A DNA stretch of 64,000 nucleotides. Source: Enterococcus ratti. Lineage in GTDB: Bacteria > Bacillota > Bacilli > Lactobacillales > Enterococcaceae. The notes under the pieces were generated by a model. The model was not told the DNA's origin, made no database searches, and was given only the letters and a program-made list of their open reading frames with translations. The position numbers and the translations under genes are program-made. Numbering within the stretch: position 1 is the first letter of the stretch; every line of letters starts with the position of its first letter. The DNA lies in the NCBI RefSeq assembly GCF_001886195.1, contig NZ_JXLB01000001.1, positions 62,001 through 126,000 on the forward strand, given 5' to 3'. Below are positions 19,128 to 29,159 of this stretch, piece after piece.

Positions 19128-19352
19128 TTATTTCTTCGTTTCGATCATTTTTCTGACATGAGCCGCTTGTACACCACGATTTCCTTGAATTACTTCAAAT
19201 TCTACAAGCTGTTTTTCTTCAAGGGTTTTGAATCCGTCTTCTTCAATAGCGGTAAAATGGACAAATATTTCTTCTGTTTCATCATAACTAATAAAACCAT
19301 ATCCTTTTTTGTTATCGAACCATTTCACAGTTCCTGTGGTCAAAGTACTCAC
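19128..19352 (-). CDS. Cold-shock protein (CspA family)
   Basis: Single cold-shock domain that binds single-stranded nucleic acid and acts as an RNA chaperone. RNP1 is written KGYGFISY and RNP2 is IFVHFTAI, preceded by GTVKWFDNKKG. The length is 74 residues, against about 66 for typical Csp, owing to an extra N-terminal MSTLTT and a C-terminal HVRKMIETKK. RNP1 has Tyr in place of the first Phe (KGFGFI), a conservative change. A good promoter precedes it on the minus strand. Confidence 0.95.
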   Translation of the reverse strand: MSTLTTGTVKWFDNKKGYGFISYDETEEIFVHFTAIEEDGFKTLEEKQLVEFEVIQGNRGVQAAHVRKMIETKK

Positions 19353-19381
19353 GACCTTTCTAAAGTCTGATCATAACTTAT

Positions 19382-19410
19382 ATTATAAAGATTATTTATA
19401 CATACGTCAA
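19382..19410 (-). promoter_or_regulatory. Promoter of the cold-shock gene
   Basis: On the minus strand TTGACG (19410-19405) and a perfect TATAAT (19387-19382) are 17 bp apart, leaving an untranslated leader of roughly 25 nt. Confidence 0.7.
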
Positions 19411-19525
19411 TTAAATAAAAAAAACAATTTTTACTATTTTTTTTTTAATTGAAAAAAGGTATAATAACAATAACTGAACGTATTTTCTTATTTATTAAAA
19501 AAAGTTCGTGAAAAGGAGATTTATA

Positions 19526-21196
19526 ATGAAGAGTGACCTACAAATTTCACAAGAAACAGAGTTAAAACCGATAATTGAAATTGCTGAAAAAATTAATATT
19601 ACCTATGACGATTTAGAACTTTACGGCAAATACAAAGCGAAAATCAATTTTTCTAAGATTAAACAATTGAAGAAAAAAACAAAAGGTCATTTAATTCTAG
19701 TTACGTCGATCAATCCGACACCTGCTGGAGAAGGAAAATCGACGGTGACAGTTGGATTAGGAGATGCGTTGAATAAAATCAATAAAAAAGCAGTTATTGC
19801 ATTAAGAGAGCCTTCTCTTGGACCGGTAATGGGAATTAAAGGAGGTGCAGCTGGCGGTGGTTATGCACAAGTATTACCGATGGAAGAAATTAATTTGCAC
19901 TTTACTGGAGATATGCACGCAATCACTGCAGCCAATAATGCATTATCTGCATTTTTAGATAACCATATCCATCAAGGAAACGAACTCAATATTGATGCAC
20001 GACGAGTGATTTGGAAACGTGTAGTAGATTTGAATGACCGTGAACTTAGAAAAGTCATTGTTGGATTAGGAGGACCTGTTCAAGGGATTCCCAGAGAAGA
20101 TGGATTTGACATAACAGTTGCTAGTGAAATTATGGCTATTTTGTGTTTAGCAAGAGATATAGATGACTTAAAAGCACGTTTAGCGCGGATTGTAGTAGCT
20201 TATACGTTTGATCGTAAACCAGTGACTGCTGGTGATCTTAAAGTAGAAGGGGCTTTGACGCTTTTATTAAAAGAGGCGATTAAACCGAACTTGGTACAAA
20301 CAATTTATGGCACACCTGCTTTTGTTCATGGTGGTCCGTTTGCCAATATTGCTCACGGATGTAATAGTGTGTTGGCCACAGAAATAGCTCTTAATTTAGG
20401 AGATTATGTTGTGACGGAAGCTGGATTTGGTGCAGATTTAGGTGGCGAAAAATTCCTTGACATTAAAGTTCCTAATTTAAAGAAAGCACCTGATGTTATT
20501 GTCATTGTCGCAACTGTTCGTGCCTTAAAAATGCATGGTGGTACAACAAAAGATCAATTAAAGATAGAAAATTTAGAAGCTTTAAAAAATGGTTTTGGCA
20601 ACTTAAAGCGTCACATTCAAAATATGAAAAATTATCGTATCCCTGTCGTAGTTGCCATCAATGAATTTGTAACTGATACCAAAGCTGAGCTTTCCTTACT
20701 GGAACAACTTTGCAAAGAGCAAGGGGTTATTGCTAAGCGTACTAGCGTGTGGGAACGTGGGGCTGACGGAGGAGTCGAATTAGCAAAAGCGGTGGTAGAG
20801 ACTATTGATGATCAACAAGCGGATTATCATCCGTTGTATCATCTAGAAGATACGATTGAGGAAAAAATAGCTGCGATCGTTAAACATATTTACGGCGGAA
20901 AAGGAGTTGTTTTTAGTAAAAAAGCAGAAAATCAAATTAAAGAATTTATTGCTAATGGTTGGGACAAATTACCTGTTTGTATGGCAAAAACGCAATATTC
21001 TTTTTCTGATGATCCAACACTTTTGGGAGCACCAGAAGGCTTTACTGTCACGATTCGAGAATTTGTCCCTAAACTAGGTGCGGGATTTATTGTTGCTTTA
21101 ACAGGAGAGGTAATGACGATGCCCGGTTTGCCTAAAAAACCAGCCGCTTTGAATATGGATGTAACAAGCGATGGTGAAGTGATTGGACTATTTTAA
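19526..21196 (+). CDS. fhs: Formate-tetrahydrofolate ligase
   Basis: Makes 10-formyl-THF from formate, THF and ATP, feeding purine and formyl-Met synthesis. The P-loop is [18 protein letters not shown]. Family blocks include [22 protein letters not shown] cut into signature 1 and the later [20 protein letters not shown], split over two short segments. The 556 residues run from the ATG at 19526 after AAGGAG; a GTG six codons upstream overlaps the ribosome site. The C-terminus [14 protein letters not shown] is typical. It is monocistronic and ends at the terminator at 21205-21249. Confidence 0.97.
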   Translation: MKSDLQISQETELKPIIEIAEKINITYDDLELYGKYKAKINFSKIKQLKKKTKGHLILVTSINPTPAGEGKSTVTVGLGDALNKINKKAVIALREPSLGPVMGIKGGAAGGGYAQVLPMEEINLHFTGDMHAITAANNALSAFLDNHIHQGNELNIDARRVIWKRVVDLNDRELRKVIVGLGGPVQGIPREDGFDITVASEIMAILCLARDIDDLKARLARIVVAYTFDRKPVTAGDLKVEGALTLLLKEAIKPNLVQTIYGTPAFVHGGPFANIAHGCNSVLATEIALNLGDYVVTEAGFGADLGGEKFLDIKVPNLKKAPDVIVIVATVRALKMHGGTTKDQLKIENLEALKNGFGNLKRHIQNMKNYRIPVVVAINEFVTDTKAELSLLEQLCKEQGVIAKRTSVWERGADGGVELAKAVVETIDDQQADYHPLYHLEDTIEEKIAAIVKHIYGGKGVVFSKKAENQIKEFIANGWDKLPVCMAKTQYSFSDDPTLLGAPEGFTVTIREFVPKLGAGFIVALTGEVMTMPGLPKKPAALNMDVTSDGEVIGLF

Positions 21197-21204
21197 TGCA
21201 ATTT

Positions 21205-21249
21205 AATCATAACAAGCACTGATTTTTCAGTTCTTGTTATGATTTTTTT
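21205..21249 (+). terminator. Terminator of fhs
   Basis: AATCATAACAAG (21205-21216) pairs with CTTGTTATGATT (21233-21244), with inner ACTGA/TCAGT pairing and a T run. Confidence 0.88.
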
Positions 21250-21433
21250 GTTTTTTCAAGAAAATTGTCTTTTATCACTTTGATGGTAGTTCATTTTTTC
21301 ATGAAAATATGGTACTTCATCAGTAATAAAAATAACTGTATAAAAAAGCAGGTAAAATGATGCGATTACTTATTTTCTTCCTTGTCATAGCATTTTAAGG
21401 TATACTAAAGCAGAAAGTGTATTTATTCAATTG

Positions 21434-21676
21434 ATGAACAATTTTTTATAACATGAATCGTTTGATATAGTTGCAAGTCTACGAAGCAAAACAACAGTCG
21501 ATTTTTCTTGAATTAATAAAATGCCCGTTTCGTTTGTTAAAGGTCAATGTAACTGAGGGTTACGTAGAATGTGGGTGTTTGGTTGCAGGTGATGATTGGC
21601 TTAAGGACCATTTATTGATTAGCTGAGAATGATTGTGAATTTAGTCGTGAAAGGTTCAAGCAAAGAATCAGGCTGA
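21434..21676 (+). pseudogene. Possible decayed short coding region
   Basis: The 500-bp gap between fhs and the next gene contains stretches that translate sensibly but in different frames. These are HESFDIVASLRSKTTVDFS, then NKMPVSFVKG, then VNVTEGYVECGCLVAGDDWL, then LAENDCEFSRERFKQRIRLI. Joining them needs two or three frame changes and one stop removal. An alternative is a structured leader RNA, since the segment is G-rich on the plus strand and includes a GTAAC/GTTAC hairpin near 21550. I cannot decide between the two, and neither is well supported. Confidence 0.25.
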
Positions 21677-21696
21677 TATGATTAAGGAGGTAAAAA

Positions 21697-22395
21697 ATGG
21701 CGAATGCTGATGTTTTTTTAAGTAGTTTTAATCGAATAGAAAAATGGATGAGAGATGAAATAGGAAATGTTCGCAATATGGGATTTACTGAGTTAGTTCG
21801 CAGACTTGCACGAAGAAAAAATGTAGTGATCCGTAGACATGAAGAGGATTTACTTCAATTTGCACAATTAAGGAATGCGATTGTTCATGATCGTATTGCT
21901 GTTGATTTTGTCATAGCCGAGCCAAATAATTGGGCGGTAAATAAGATTCAATTAATTGAGAAAGAATTGATTCGTCCAGAAATTGTTTTTCCTCGTTTTG
22001 CTAAACCGGTCACAGGATTTGAAGAAGATTTGCCTTTACTTGATTTATTAAATACAATTGCTAAAAAAAGGTACTCGCAGTTTCCTTTATATAAGAAAGG
22101 TAAATTCGAAGCCTTGATAACGTTACGGATCATTGGTTTTTGGCTAGCAAAAGAAAGCCAAAAAGGAACAATTGATTTAACAGACAAAAAGGCAGCTGAT
22201 TTGATTTTCAAAGATGGAAAATATACGAATTATCGTTTTGTTTCTGCAAAGACTTATATTTTTGAAGTAGAAGAGATGTTTTGTGAACAGGGAACTTTAG
22301 AAGCTGTTTTGATTACAAAAGATGGCAATCCTGATGGAAATCTATTAGGGATTATCAGACCAAAAGATATTTATCAACAGATAGAAAAGGAATGA
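21697..22395 (+). CDS. CBS-domain-like protein of unknown function
   Basis: A 232-residue soluble protein, first of a run with lspA and rluD (5-nt gap to lspA). The N-terminal third is helical and basic (LVRRLARRKNVVIRRHEEDL) and includes LRNAIVHDRIAVDFVIAEP, which resembles the RNxxxH-type motif of HEPN-like helical domains. The C-terminal part, from YSQFPLYKKGKFEALITLRI to LEAVLITKDGNPDGNLLGII, reads like a pair of degenerate CBS motifs (PLYxxGxFxxLIT; ITxxGxxxGxxLGII). An adenine-nucleotide sensing role would be typical, but no ligand residues can be assigned. Start ATG with AAGGAGG. Confidence 0.65.
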   Translation: MANADVFLSSFNRIEKWMRDEIGNVRNMGFTELVRRLARRKNVVIRRHEEDLLQFAQLRNAIVHDRIAVDFVIAEPNNWAVNKIQLIEKELIRPEIVFPRFAKPVTGFEEDLPLLDLLNTIAKKRYSQFPLYKKGKFEALITLRIIGFWLAKESQKGTIDLTDKKAADLIFKDGKYTNYRFVSAKTYIFEVEEMFCEQGTLEAVLITKDGNPDGNLLGIIRPKDIYQQIEKE

Positions 22396-22399
22396 TTTT

Positions 22400-22864
22400 T
22401 TGTTAGCAATTTATTTTATTATTAGTGGCTGTTTGATCGTGCTTGATCAGTGGGTAAAGTGGGAAATTGTTAACGATTTGTCACTAGGAGAAATAAAAAC
22501 ATTGATGCCCGGTGTTTTGTCTTTACATCATATCCGTAACACAGGAGCAGCTTGGAGTATGTTGGAAGGGAAAATGTGGTTTTTTACTGTAATAACGGTT
22601 CTTGCTGTAATTATAGTCATTACTTTGATGATTAAAAAACGCCGACAAGGCTCTCGCTGGTTAATGACGGGATTGTGCTTGATTTTAGCAGGAGCTATCG
22701 GAAATTTTATTGATCGTCTGCGACTGGGGTATGTTGTAGATATGTTTCAAACGAATTTTATAAATTTTCCCATTTTTAACGTGGCAGATGTTACGTTGGT
22801 ATGCGGGGTGATTTGTATATTAATAGATATTATTTTAGATGAAAAGGAATTAGGGAAGAAATGA
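22400..22864 (+). CDS. lspA: Lipoprotein signal peptidase
   Basis: Membrane aspartyl protease that cleaves prolipoproteins before the lipidated Cys. Four TM helices are visible. The catalytic Asp pair lies in GAIGNFIDRLRLGYVVDM and FNVADVTLVCGV, and the conserved HHIRNTGAAWSML is present. The length of 154 is normal. The start is an unusual TTG at 22400, preceded by AAAAGGA; the only nearby ATG (22392) is out of frame and hits a stop. The stop overlaps the rluD start by 4 nt (ATGA). Its substrates in this window include the MetQ-type lipoprotein. Confidence 0.94.
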   Translation: MLAIYFIISGCLIVLDQWVKWEIVNDLSLGEIKTLMPGVLSLHHIRNTGAAWSMLEGKMWFFTVITVLAVIIVITLMIKKRRQGSRWLMTGLCLILAGAIGNFIDRLRLGYVVDMFQTNFINFPIFNVADVTLVCGVICILIDIILDEKELGKK

Positions 22865-23761
22865 CAGAATTAAAAGCGATCATTCAACAAGAAAAAGGCA
22901 GGATCGATAAGGTGATTTCTAAATTATTTAACAAATATAGTCGATCGCAAGTCCAAATTTGGTTAAAAGAAGGAGCCGTTTCGGTTAACGGTCAAGTCGT
23001 GAAAGCTAACTATAAAGTAAAAGAAAAAGATGAATTAGTGATTGTGGCTCCAGAGCCAGAAGTTCTAGTAATCGAAGCACAAGAGCTTCCTTTAGAAATT
23101 ATATATGAAGATGAAGCAGTAGCAGTTGTCAATAAACCTCAAGGAATGGTGGTCCATCCTTCGGCAGGCCACCCAAATGGCACATTGGTGAATGCGTTGA
23201 TGTATTACGTCAAAGATCTTTCTACGATTAATGGCGTGGTTCGTCCGGGAATTGTCCATCGAATTGATAAAGATACTTCCGGGTTATTGATGGTTGCTAA
23301 AAATGATCAGGCTCATGAATCTTTAGCGAAGCAGTTAAAAGACAAAACATCCTTACGAAAATATGTAGCTCTTGTTCATGGAGTAATTCCGCATGATAAA
23401 GGAACAATTACTGCACCTATTGGACGATCGACACTTAATCGTAAAATACAGACAGTAAGAGAAGATGGCAAATCCGCAGTGACTCATTTTAAAGTTGTGG
23501 AACGCTTTGATGATTTTACTTTAGTAGAATTAACATTAGAAACTGGTCGTACACATCAAATTCGTGTACACATGAAATATATCGGCTATCCTTTAGCTGG
23601 TGATCCTGTTTATGGACCTAAAAAAACATTAAAAGGAAAGGGCCAATTTCTCCATGCTAAATTATTAGGTTTTACCCATCCTGTTACAGGGCAGCAAATG
23701 GTATTTGAAGCACCTCTTCCGGAAGTTTTTGAAAAAACTTTAGAAAAACTAAGAAAAAATG

Positions 23762-23772
<11 letters not shown>
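22861..23772 (+). CDS. rluD: RluD-family 23S rRNA pseudouridine synthase
   Basis: An N-terminal S4 RNA-binding domain (RIDKVISKLFNKYSRSQVQIW) is followed by the RluA/RluD catalytic domain. The signature HRIDKDTSGLLMVAK contains the catalytic Asp (GIVHRIDKDTS). RTHQIRVHMKYIGYPLAGDP is the conserved C-terminal block. The length is 303 residues. The lspA-rluD-pyrR order is standard in Firmicutes (YlyB position), and translation is coupled to lspA. The exact target uridines are inferred from family only. Confidence 0.94.
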
Positions 23773-24538
<766 letters not shown>

Positions 24539-24552
24539 AAGGAGTAAAAAAC

Positions 24553-25836
24553 ATGAAAGAGAAGAAACCATTTCATAATAATAGTGTGGTCTTAGATATT
24601 CACGATCGACCAAAAGTTAGCCACTGGATCGGACTGAGTTTGCAACATCTGTTTACGATGTTTGGCGCAACTGTATTAGTTCCGATTTTAGTAGGAATTG
24701 ATCCGGGGATTGCTCTTGTTAGTTCAGGGTTAGGAACATTGGTCTATCTTTTTACTACGAAAGGGAAGATTCCTGCGTATTTAGGAAGCAGCTTTGCCTT
24801 TATTGCGGCGATGCAGTTGTTGATGAAAACAGATGGCTATCCAGCGATTGCCCAAGGAGCTGTGACAACAGGGCTTGTTTATTTGATCGTTTCATGGTTA
24901 ATAAAAAAAATTGGTGCCGCTTGGTTGGATAAAATACTTCCACCGATCGTTGTGGGACCAGTTATTATGGTTATTGGTCTAGGACTGGCGGCCAATGCCG
25001 CCAATAACGCTATGTATAACCAAGGACAATACGATTTTAAATACCTTGCTGTTGCTCTTATTACGCTTGCATTAACAATTTTCTTCAACATGTGGTTAAA
25101 AGGTTTTTTAGGACTGATTCCCATTTTATTAGGAATTGTTTGCGGCTATCTCGTAGCTTTACTATTTGGGATCGTGGACACTAAACCGATTATTGATGCC
25201 GCTTGGTTTGCTTTTCCTAACTTTGAGATTCCATTTGTGCAATATGAGCCGAAACTTTATTTAGGAGCCATTACTACGATGGCACCTATCGCTTTTGTCA
25301 CAATGACTGAGCATATTGGCCATTTGATGGTATTGAACAAATTAACGAAACGAAACTTTTTTGAAGAACCGGGGCTTCATAAAACATTAATGGGAGACGG
25401 TTTGGCACAAATTGTTGCTGCATTTGTAGGTGGTCCGCCAGTAACAAGTTATGGTGAAAATATCGGTGTTTTAGCAATTACTCGGGTACACAGTGTTTTT
25501 GTTATCGGTGGTGCGGCAGTATTTGCTATCATTTTAGGTTTCGTTGGGAAGCTAAGCGCTTTAATTTTGAGCATCCCTGGACCAGTTATTTCAGGAATCA
25601 GTTTTATCTTATTTGGTGTTATCGCAGCGAGTGGAATGAAGATTTTGATTGAAAATAAAGTTGACTTCGATAAAAAGAAAAACTTGTTGATTGCATCAGT
25701 GATTTTAGTAATCGGTATCGGTGGATTGGTTTTTGAAGTAGGCACATTTACATTATCTGCTATGGCTTTGGCAACTGTACTAGGTATTTTCTTAAACCTT
25801 ATTTTACCAGAAACTTCACGTAGCGAAGAAAACTAA
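24553..25836 (+). CDS. uraA: Uracil permease
   Basis: A nucleobase/cation symporter 2 (NCS2) transporter of 427 residues with about 12-14 hydrophobic segments. The opening SHWIGLSLQHLFTMFGATVLVP is the hallmark of UraA/PyrP with its conserved QHLFTMFG. FVTMTEHIGHLMVLNKL holds the substrate-binding Glu in TM8, and GGPPVTSYGENIGVLAITRV is the NCS2 family signature. It lies 14 nt after pyrR and 12 nt before pyrB. Unlike in B. subtilis, no second or third attenuator flanks it, so the whole operon depends on the first one. Confidence 0.96.
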   Translation: MKEKKPFHNNSVVLDIHDRPKVSHWIGLSLQHLFTMFGATVLVPILVGIDPGIALVSSGLGTLVYLFTTKGKIPAYLGSSFAFIAAMQLLMKTDGYPAIAQGAVTTGLVYLIVSWLIKKIGAAWLDKILPPIVVGPVIMVIGLGLAANAANNAMYNQGQYDFKYLAVALITLALTIFFNMWLKGFLGLIPILLGIVCGYLVALLFGIVDTKPIIDAAWFAFPNFEIPFVQYEPKLYLGAITTMAPIAFVTMTEHIGHLMVLNKLTKRNFFEEPGLHKTLMGDGLAQIVAAFVGGPPVTSYGENIGVLAITRVHSVFVIGGAAVFAIILGFVGKLSALILSIPGPVISGISFILFGVIAASGMKILIENKVDFDKKKNLLIASVILVIGIGGLVFEVGTFTLSAMALATVLGIFLNLILPETSRSEEN

Positions 25837-25848
25837 GGAGGAATCATC

Positions 25849-26775
25849 ATGATCATCAAATCAGAACGCATTAGCTTAAAGCATTTATTAACAGTAGAAG
25901 CGTTAACAGATCAAGAGGTAATGGGATTAATACGGCGGGGTCAAGAATTTAAGCAAGGAGCAAAATGGACTCCGCAAAAACCACAGTACTTTGCGACAAA
26001 TTTATTTTTTGAAAATAGCACGAGAACCCACAAAAGTTTTGATGTAGCAGAAAAAAAATTAGGTTTAGAGGTCATTGAATTTGAAGCTAGTACTAGTTCT
26101 GTACAAAAAGGTGAAACGTTATATGATACCGTATTAACTATGTCTGCTTTAGGCGTTGATGTAGCAGTCATTCGACATGGCGATGAAAACTATTATGATG
26201 AATTGATTCAAAGCAAAACGATTCAATGTTCCATTATCAACGGTGGTGATGGTAGCGGTCAGCACCCGACACAATGCCTTCTTGATTTGATGACGATTTA
26301 TGAGGAATTTGGCTATTTTGAAGGGTTAAAAGTTGCTATCGTTGGTGATATTACGCATTCGCGGGTAGCCAAATCAAATATGCAAATGCTTAAAAGATTA
26401 GGTGCACAAGTTTTCTTTTCAGGTCCTAAAGAATGGTACGATGAGGAATTTGAAGTATACGGGCATTATCTACCGTTAGATGATCTATTGGATAAAGTAG
26501 ATGTCATGATGATGTTGCGTGTACAGCATGAACGTCATGATGGAAAAGAAAGCTTTTCAAAGGAAGCATATCACCAAGAACATGGCTTGACGATAGAACG
26601 AGCAAAAAGATTACAAAAACATGCGATTATTATGCACCCTGCGCCAGTAAACCGAGATGTAGAATTAGCGGATTTGCTTGTTGAAGGCTTACAGTCACGG
26701 ATTGTTCAACAAATGAGTAATGGGGTTTTTGTAAGAATGGCAATTTTGGAAGCAGTGTTAAATGGAAAAGCGTAA
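25849..26775 (+). CDS. pyrB: Aspartate carbamoyltransferase catalytic subunit
   Basis: Condenses carbamoyl phosphate with aspartate, the first committed pyrimidine step. The carbamoyl-phosphate motif [16 protein letters not shown] (STRT) and the [14 protein letters not shown] loop are present, and the Asp-binding region is [11 protein letters not shown]. The PVNRDVE motif is close to the C-terminus. The length of 308 residues is typical of the unregulated Gram-positive trimer; no pyrI is present. A strong AAGGAGG precedes the start. Confidence 0.97.
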   Translation: MIIKSERISLKHLLTVEALTDQEVMGLIRRGQEFKQGAKWTPQKPQYFATNLFFENSTRTHKSFDVAEKKLGLEVIEFEASTSSVQKGETLYDTVLTMSALGVDVAVIRHGDENYYDELIQSKTIQCSIINGGDGSGQHPTQCLLDLMTIYEEFGYFEGLKVAIVGDITHSRVAKSNMQMLKRLGAQVFFSGPKEWYDEEFEVYGHYLPLDDLLDKVDVMMMLRVQHERHDGKESFSKEAYHQEHGLTIERAKRLQKHAIIMHPAPVNRDVELADLLVEGLQSRIVQQMSNGVFVRMAILEAVLNGKA

Positions 26776-26793
26776 AGCTAGGAGGAAGAAATA

Positions 26794-28095
26794 ATGAAAA
26801 CACTCATTAAAAACGGTCAAATCAATACAAGAAAGAATGAAACAGTACCAGCAGAAATTTGGATTGAAGAAGGGAAAATCAAAGCGATTGGGAAAAGTTT
26901 TCCCGAGGCTGAATTTGATGAAGTGTTTGATGCCAAGGGACAATTGATTACCCAAGGGTTAGTAGATGTACATGTTCACTTAAGAGAACCGGGATTTACG
27001 TATAAGGAGACGATTGCAGCTGGAACAAGAGCCGCTGCTAGAGGTGGCTTCACCACTGTCTGTGCGATGCCAAATTTAAATCCTGTGCCTGATACAGCGG
27101 AAAAACTAAAACACGTTTATGAATTGATCAAAAAAGACGCTGTAGTGAAAGTTTTGCAATATGCACCAATTACGGAAAATCTTCGTAGTGAAGTATTAAT
27201 CGACCAAGAAGCAATGATTAAAGAAGGAGCTTTTGCTTTTACGAATGATGGAGTCGGCGTTCAAACTGCTAAAACGATGTATTTAGCAATGAAAGAAGCA
27301 GCAAAAAATAACAAAGCACTGGTCGCACATACTGAAGATGAATCGTTGTTATTTGGCGGTGTCATGCATGCAGGTAAAAAAGCCGAAGAACTTGGACTAC
27401 CGGGAATTTTAAGTGTAACTGAATCTTCACAAATCGCACGGGATTTACTTTTAGCAGAAGCAACAGGCGTGCACTACCACGTCTGTCATGTTTCGACAAA
27501 GGAAAGTGTGCGGATTATTCGCGATGCCAAAAAAGCGGGGATTCATGTGACGGCTGAAGTTTCACCCCATCATTTAATCTTAAGTGATGAAGAAATTCCT
27601 GAAGATTTTGGTTTTTGGAAAATGAATCCTCCATTAAGAGGAAAAGATGACCGAAAAGCCTTAATTGAGGGATTGCTTGATGGAACGATTGATTGTATTG
27701 CCACTGATCATGCGCCGCACGGGTTGGAAGAAAAAAGCAAAAGCTTCTTAGAGTCGCCTTTTGGAATTGTAGGAAGCGAAACCGCCTTTCAATTAATTTA
27801 TACTCATTTTGTCGAAACGAATCGTTTTACATTAGAACAAGTAATCAATTGGATGGCGGTCAAGCCTGCGGAAATCTTTCAATTAAATGCAGGAACGCTA
27901 ACAATTGGTGCACCTGCTGATTTAGCTGTTTTTGATATTGAACACTTAAGAAAAATTGACAAAAATGAATTCATGTCAAAAGGAGAAAATACCCCTTTTG
28001 ATGGTTGGAAAGTTAAAGGAGAAACTTTGTTTACATTTGTGGATGGAAAAATAGTTTGGCAAAAGGAGGGAAAAGAAAAATGGAGCGCTTGTTGA
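26794..28095 (+). CDS. pyrC: Dihydroorotase
   Basis: Zinc amidohydrolase that closes carbamoyl aspartate to dihydroorotate. The metal ligands are in [11 protein letters not shown], the later His residues in ALVAHTEDE and [11 protein letters not shown], and the Asp in [10 protein letters not shown]. Length 433 (class I, Bacillus type). The C-terminus overlaps the carA start by 16 nt, which suggests coupled translation. GGAGG precedes the ATG. Confidence 0.97.
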   Translation: MKTLIKNGQINTRKNETVPAEIWIEEGKIKAIGKSFPEAEFDEVFDAKGQLITQGLVDVHVHLREPGFTYKETIAAGTRAAARGGFTTVCAMPNLNPVPDTAEKLKHVYELIKKDAVVKVLQYAPITENLRSEVLIDQEAMIKEGAFAFTNDGVGVQTAKTMYLAMKEAAKNNKALVAHTEDESLLFGGVMHAGKKAEELGLPGILSVTESSQIARDLLLAEATGVHYHVCHVSTKESVRIIRDAKKAGIHVTAEVSPHHLILSDEEIPEDFGFWKMNPPLRGKDDRKALIEGLLDGTIDCIATDHAPHGLEEKSKSFLESPFGIVGSETAFQLIYTHFVETNRFTLEQVINWMAVKPAEIFQLNAGTLTIGAPADLAVFDIEHLRKIDKNEFMSKGENTPFDGWKVKGETLFTFVDGKIVWQKEGKEKWSAC

Positions 28096-29156
28096 TTTTG
28101 GAAGATGGTACGGTATTTAAAGGTACTGCTTTTGGAGCAAAAAGCAATGTCTTTGGCGAAATTGTTTTCACTACGAGTATGACAGGTTATCAAGAAACGA
28201 TTACTGATCAAAGCTTCAACGGACAAATTATTGTATTTACTTATCCATTAGTAGGAAATTATGGGGTTAATCGTGATGATTATGAATCAATTACTCCTAC
28301 TTGTAAAGGAGTGGTTGTCAAAGAACATGCACGAGTAGCTTCTAATTGGCGCAGTCAAATGACACTTGATGAATTTTTAAAACAAAAAGGGATTCCTGGG
28401 ATTGCAGGCGTTGATACTCGGGCATTGACAAGAAAAATCCGTCAAGCGGGAACAATGAAAGCTAGTATAGTCGATGCAGGAGACACGTTTGAACATGCAT
28501 TTGACCAGCTAAAAGCGACAGTTCTCGCCACCAATCAAGTGCAACAAGTTTCTACAAGCAAACCTTATCCTAGTCCGGGGACGGGAAGAAATGTCGTTGT
28601 CGTTGATTTTGGCTTAAAGCATAGTATTTTACGAGAGTTGAGTAAAAGAAATTGTAATCTAACTGTTTTACCTTACAATACGGATGCAAAAACGATTCTT
28701 TCACTTGCACCTGATGGCGTCATGCTGAGCAATGGACCTGGGGATCCTAAAGATGTACCAGAAGCAATTGAAATGATTCGTGGTATCCAAGGGAAAATAC
28801 CAATTTTTGGTATTTGTTTAGGTCACCAGCTGTTTGCATTAGCCAATGGTGCAGACACGTATAAAATGAAATTTGGTCATCGTGGTTTGAATCACCCTGT
28901 TCGAGAAATTGCTACTGGCAGAATTGATTTCACTTCTCAAAATCATGGGTATGCGGTGGTTGAAAAAACCGTTGATACGAAGCAGTTGATGATCACGCAT
29001 GTTGAGATCAATGATGGAACAGTAGAAGGAATCCGGCATCGCCATTACCCGGCATTTAGTGTCCAATTCCATCCGGATGCCGCGCCGGGGCCACATGATG
29101 CACTTCATTTATTTGATGAATTTATAGAAATGATGGATGCAGGAGAGGAGAACTAA
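28080..29156 (+). CDS. carA: Carbamoyl-phosphate synthase small subunit
   Basis: Glutamine amidotransferase subunit that supplies ammonia to CarB. The triad is visible: the nucleophilic Cys in [12 protein letters not shown] and the His/Glu near [14 protein letters not shown]. The N-terminal domain starts [17 protein letters not shown]. The 358 residues run from ATG 28080 with AGGAGG; an upstream in-frame ATG at 28056 lies inside pyrC and is rejected. In the pyr operon this is the pyrimidine-specific pyrAA copy. Confidence 0.96.
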   Translation: MERLLILEDGTVFKGTAFGAKSNVFGEIVFTTSMTGYQETITDQSFNGQIIVFTYPLVGNYGVNRDDYESITPTCKGVVVKEHARVASNWRSQMTLDEFLKQKGIPGIAGVDTRALTRKIRQAGTMKASIVDAGDTFEHAFDQLKATVLATNQVQQVSTSKPYPSPGTGRNVVVVDFGLKHSILRELSKRNCNLTVLPYNTDAKTILSLAPDGVMLSNGPGDPKDVPEAIEMIRGIQGKIPIFGICLGHQLFALANGADTYKMKFGHRGLNHPVREIATGRIDFTSQNHGYAVVEKTVDTKQLMITHVEINDGTVEGIRHRHYPAFSVQFHPDAAPGPHDALHLFDEFIEMMDAGEEN

Positions 29157-29159
29157 AAA

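Noticed and set aside
21412-21690. 6S RNA gene
   Set aside because: The two ends do not pair into a long rod with a central bubble and the -10/-35 spacing of the candidate promoter is poor.
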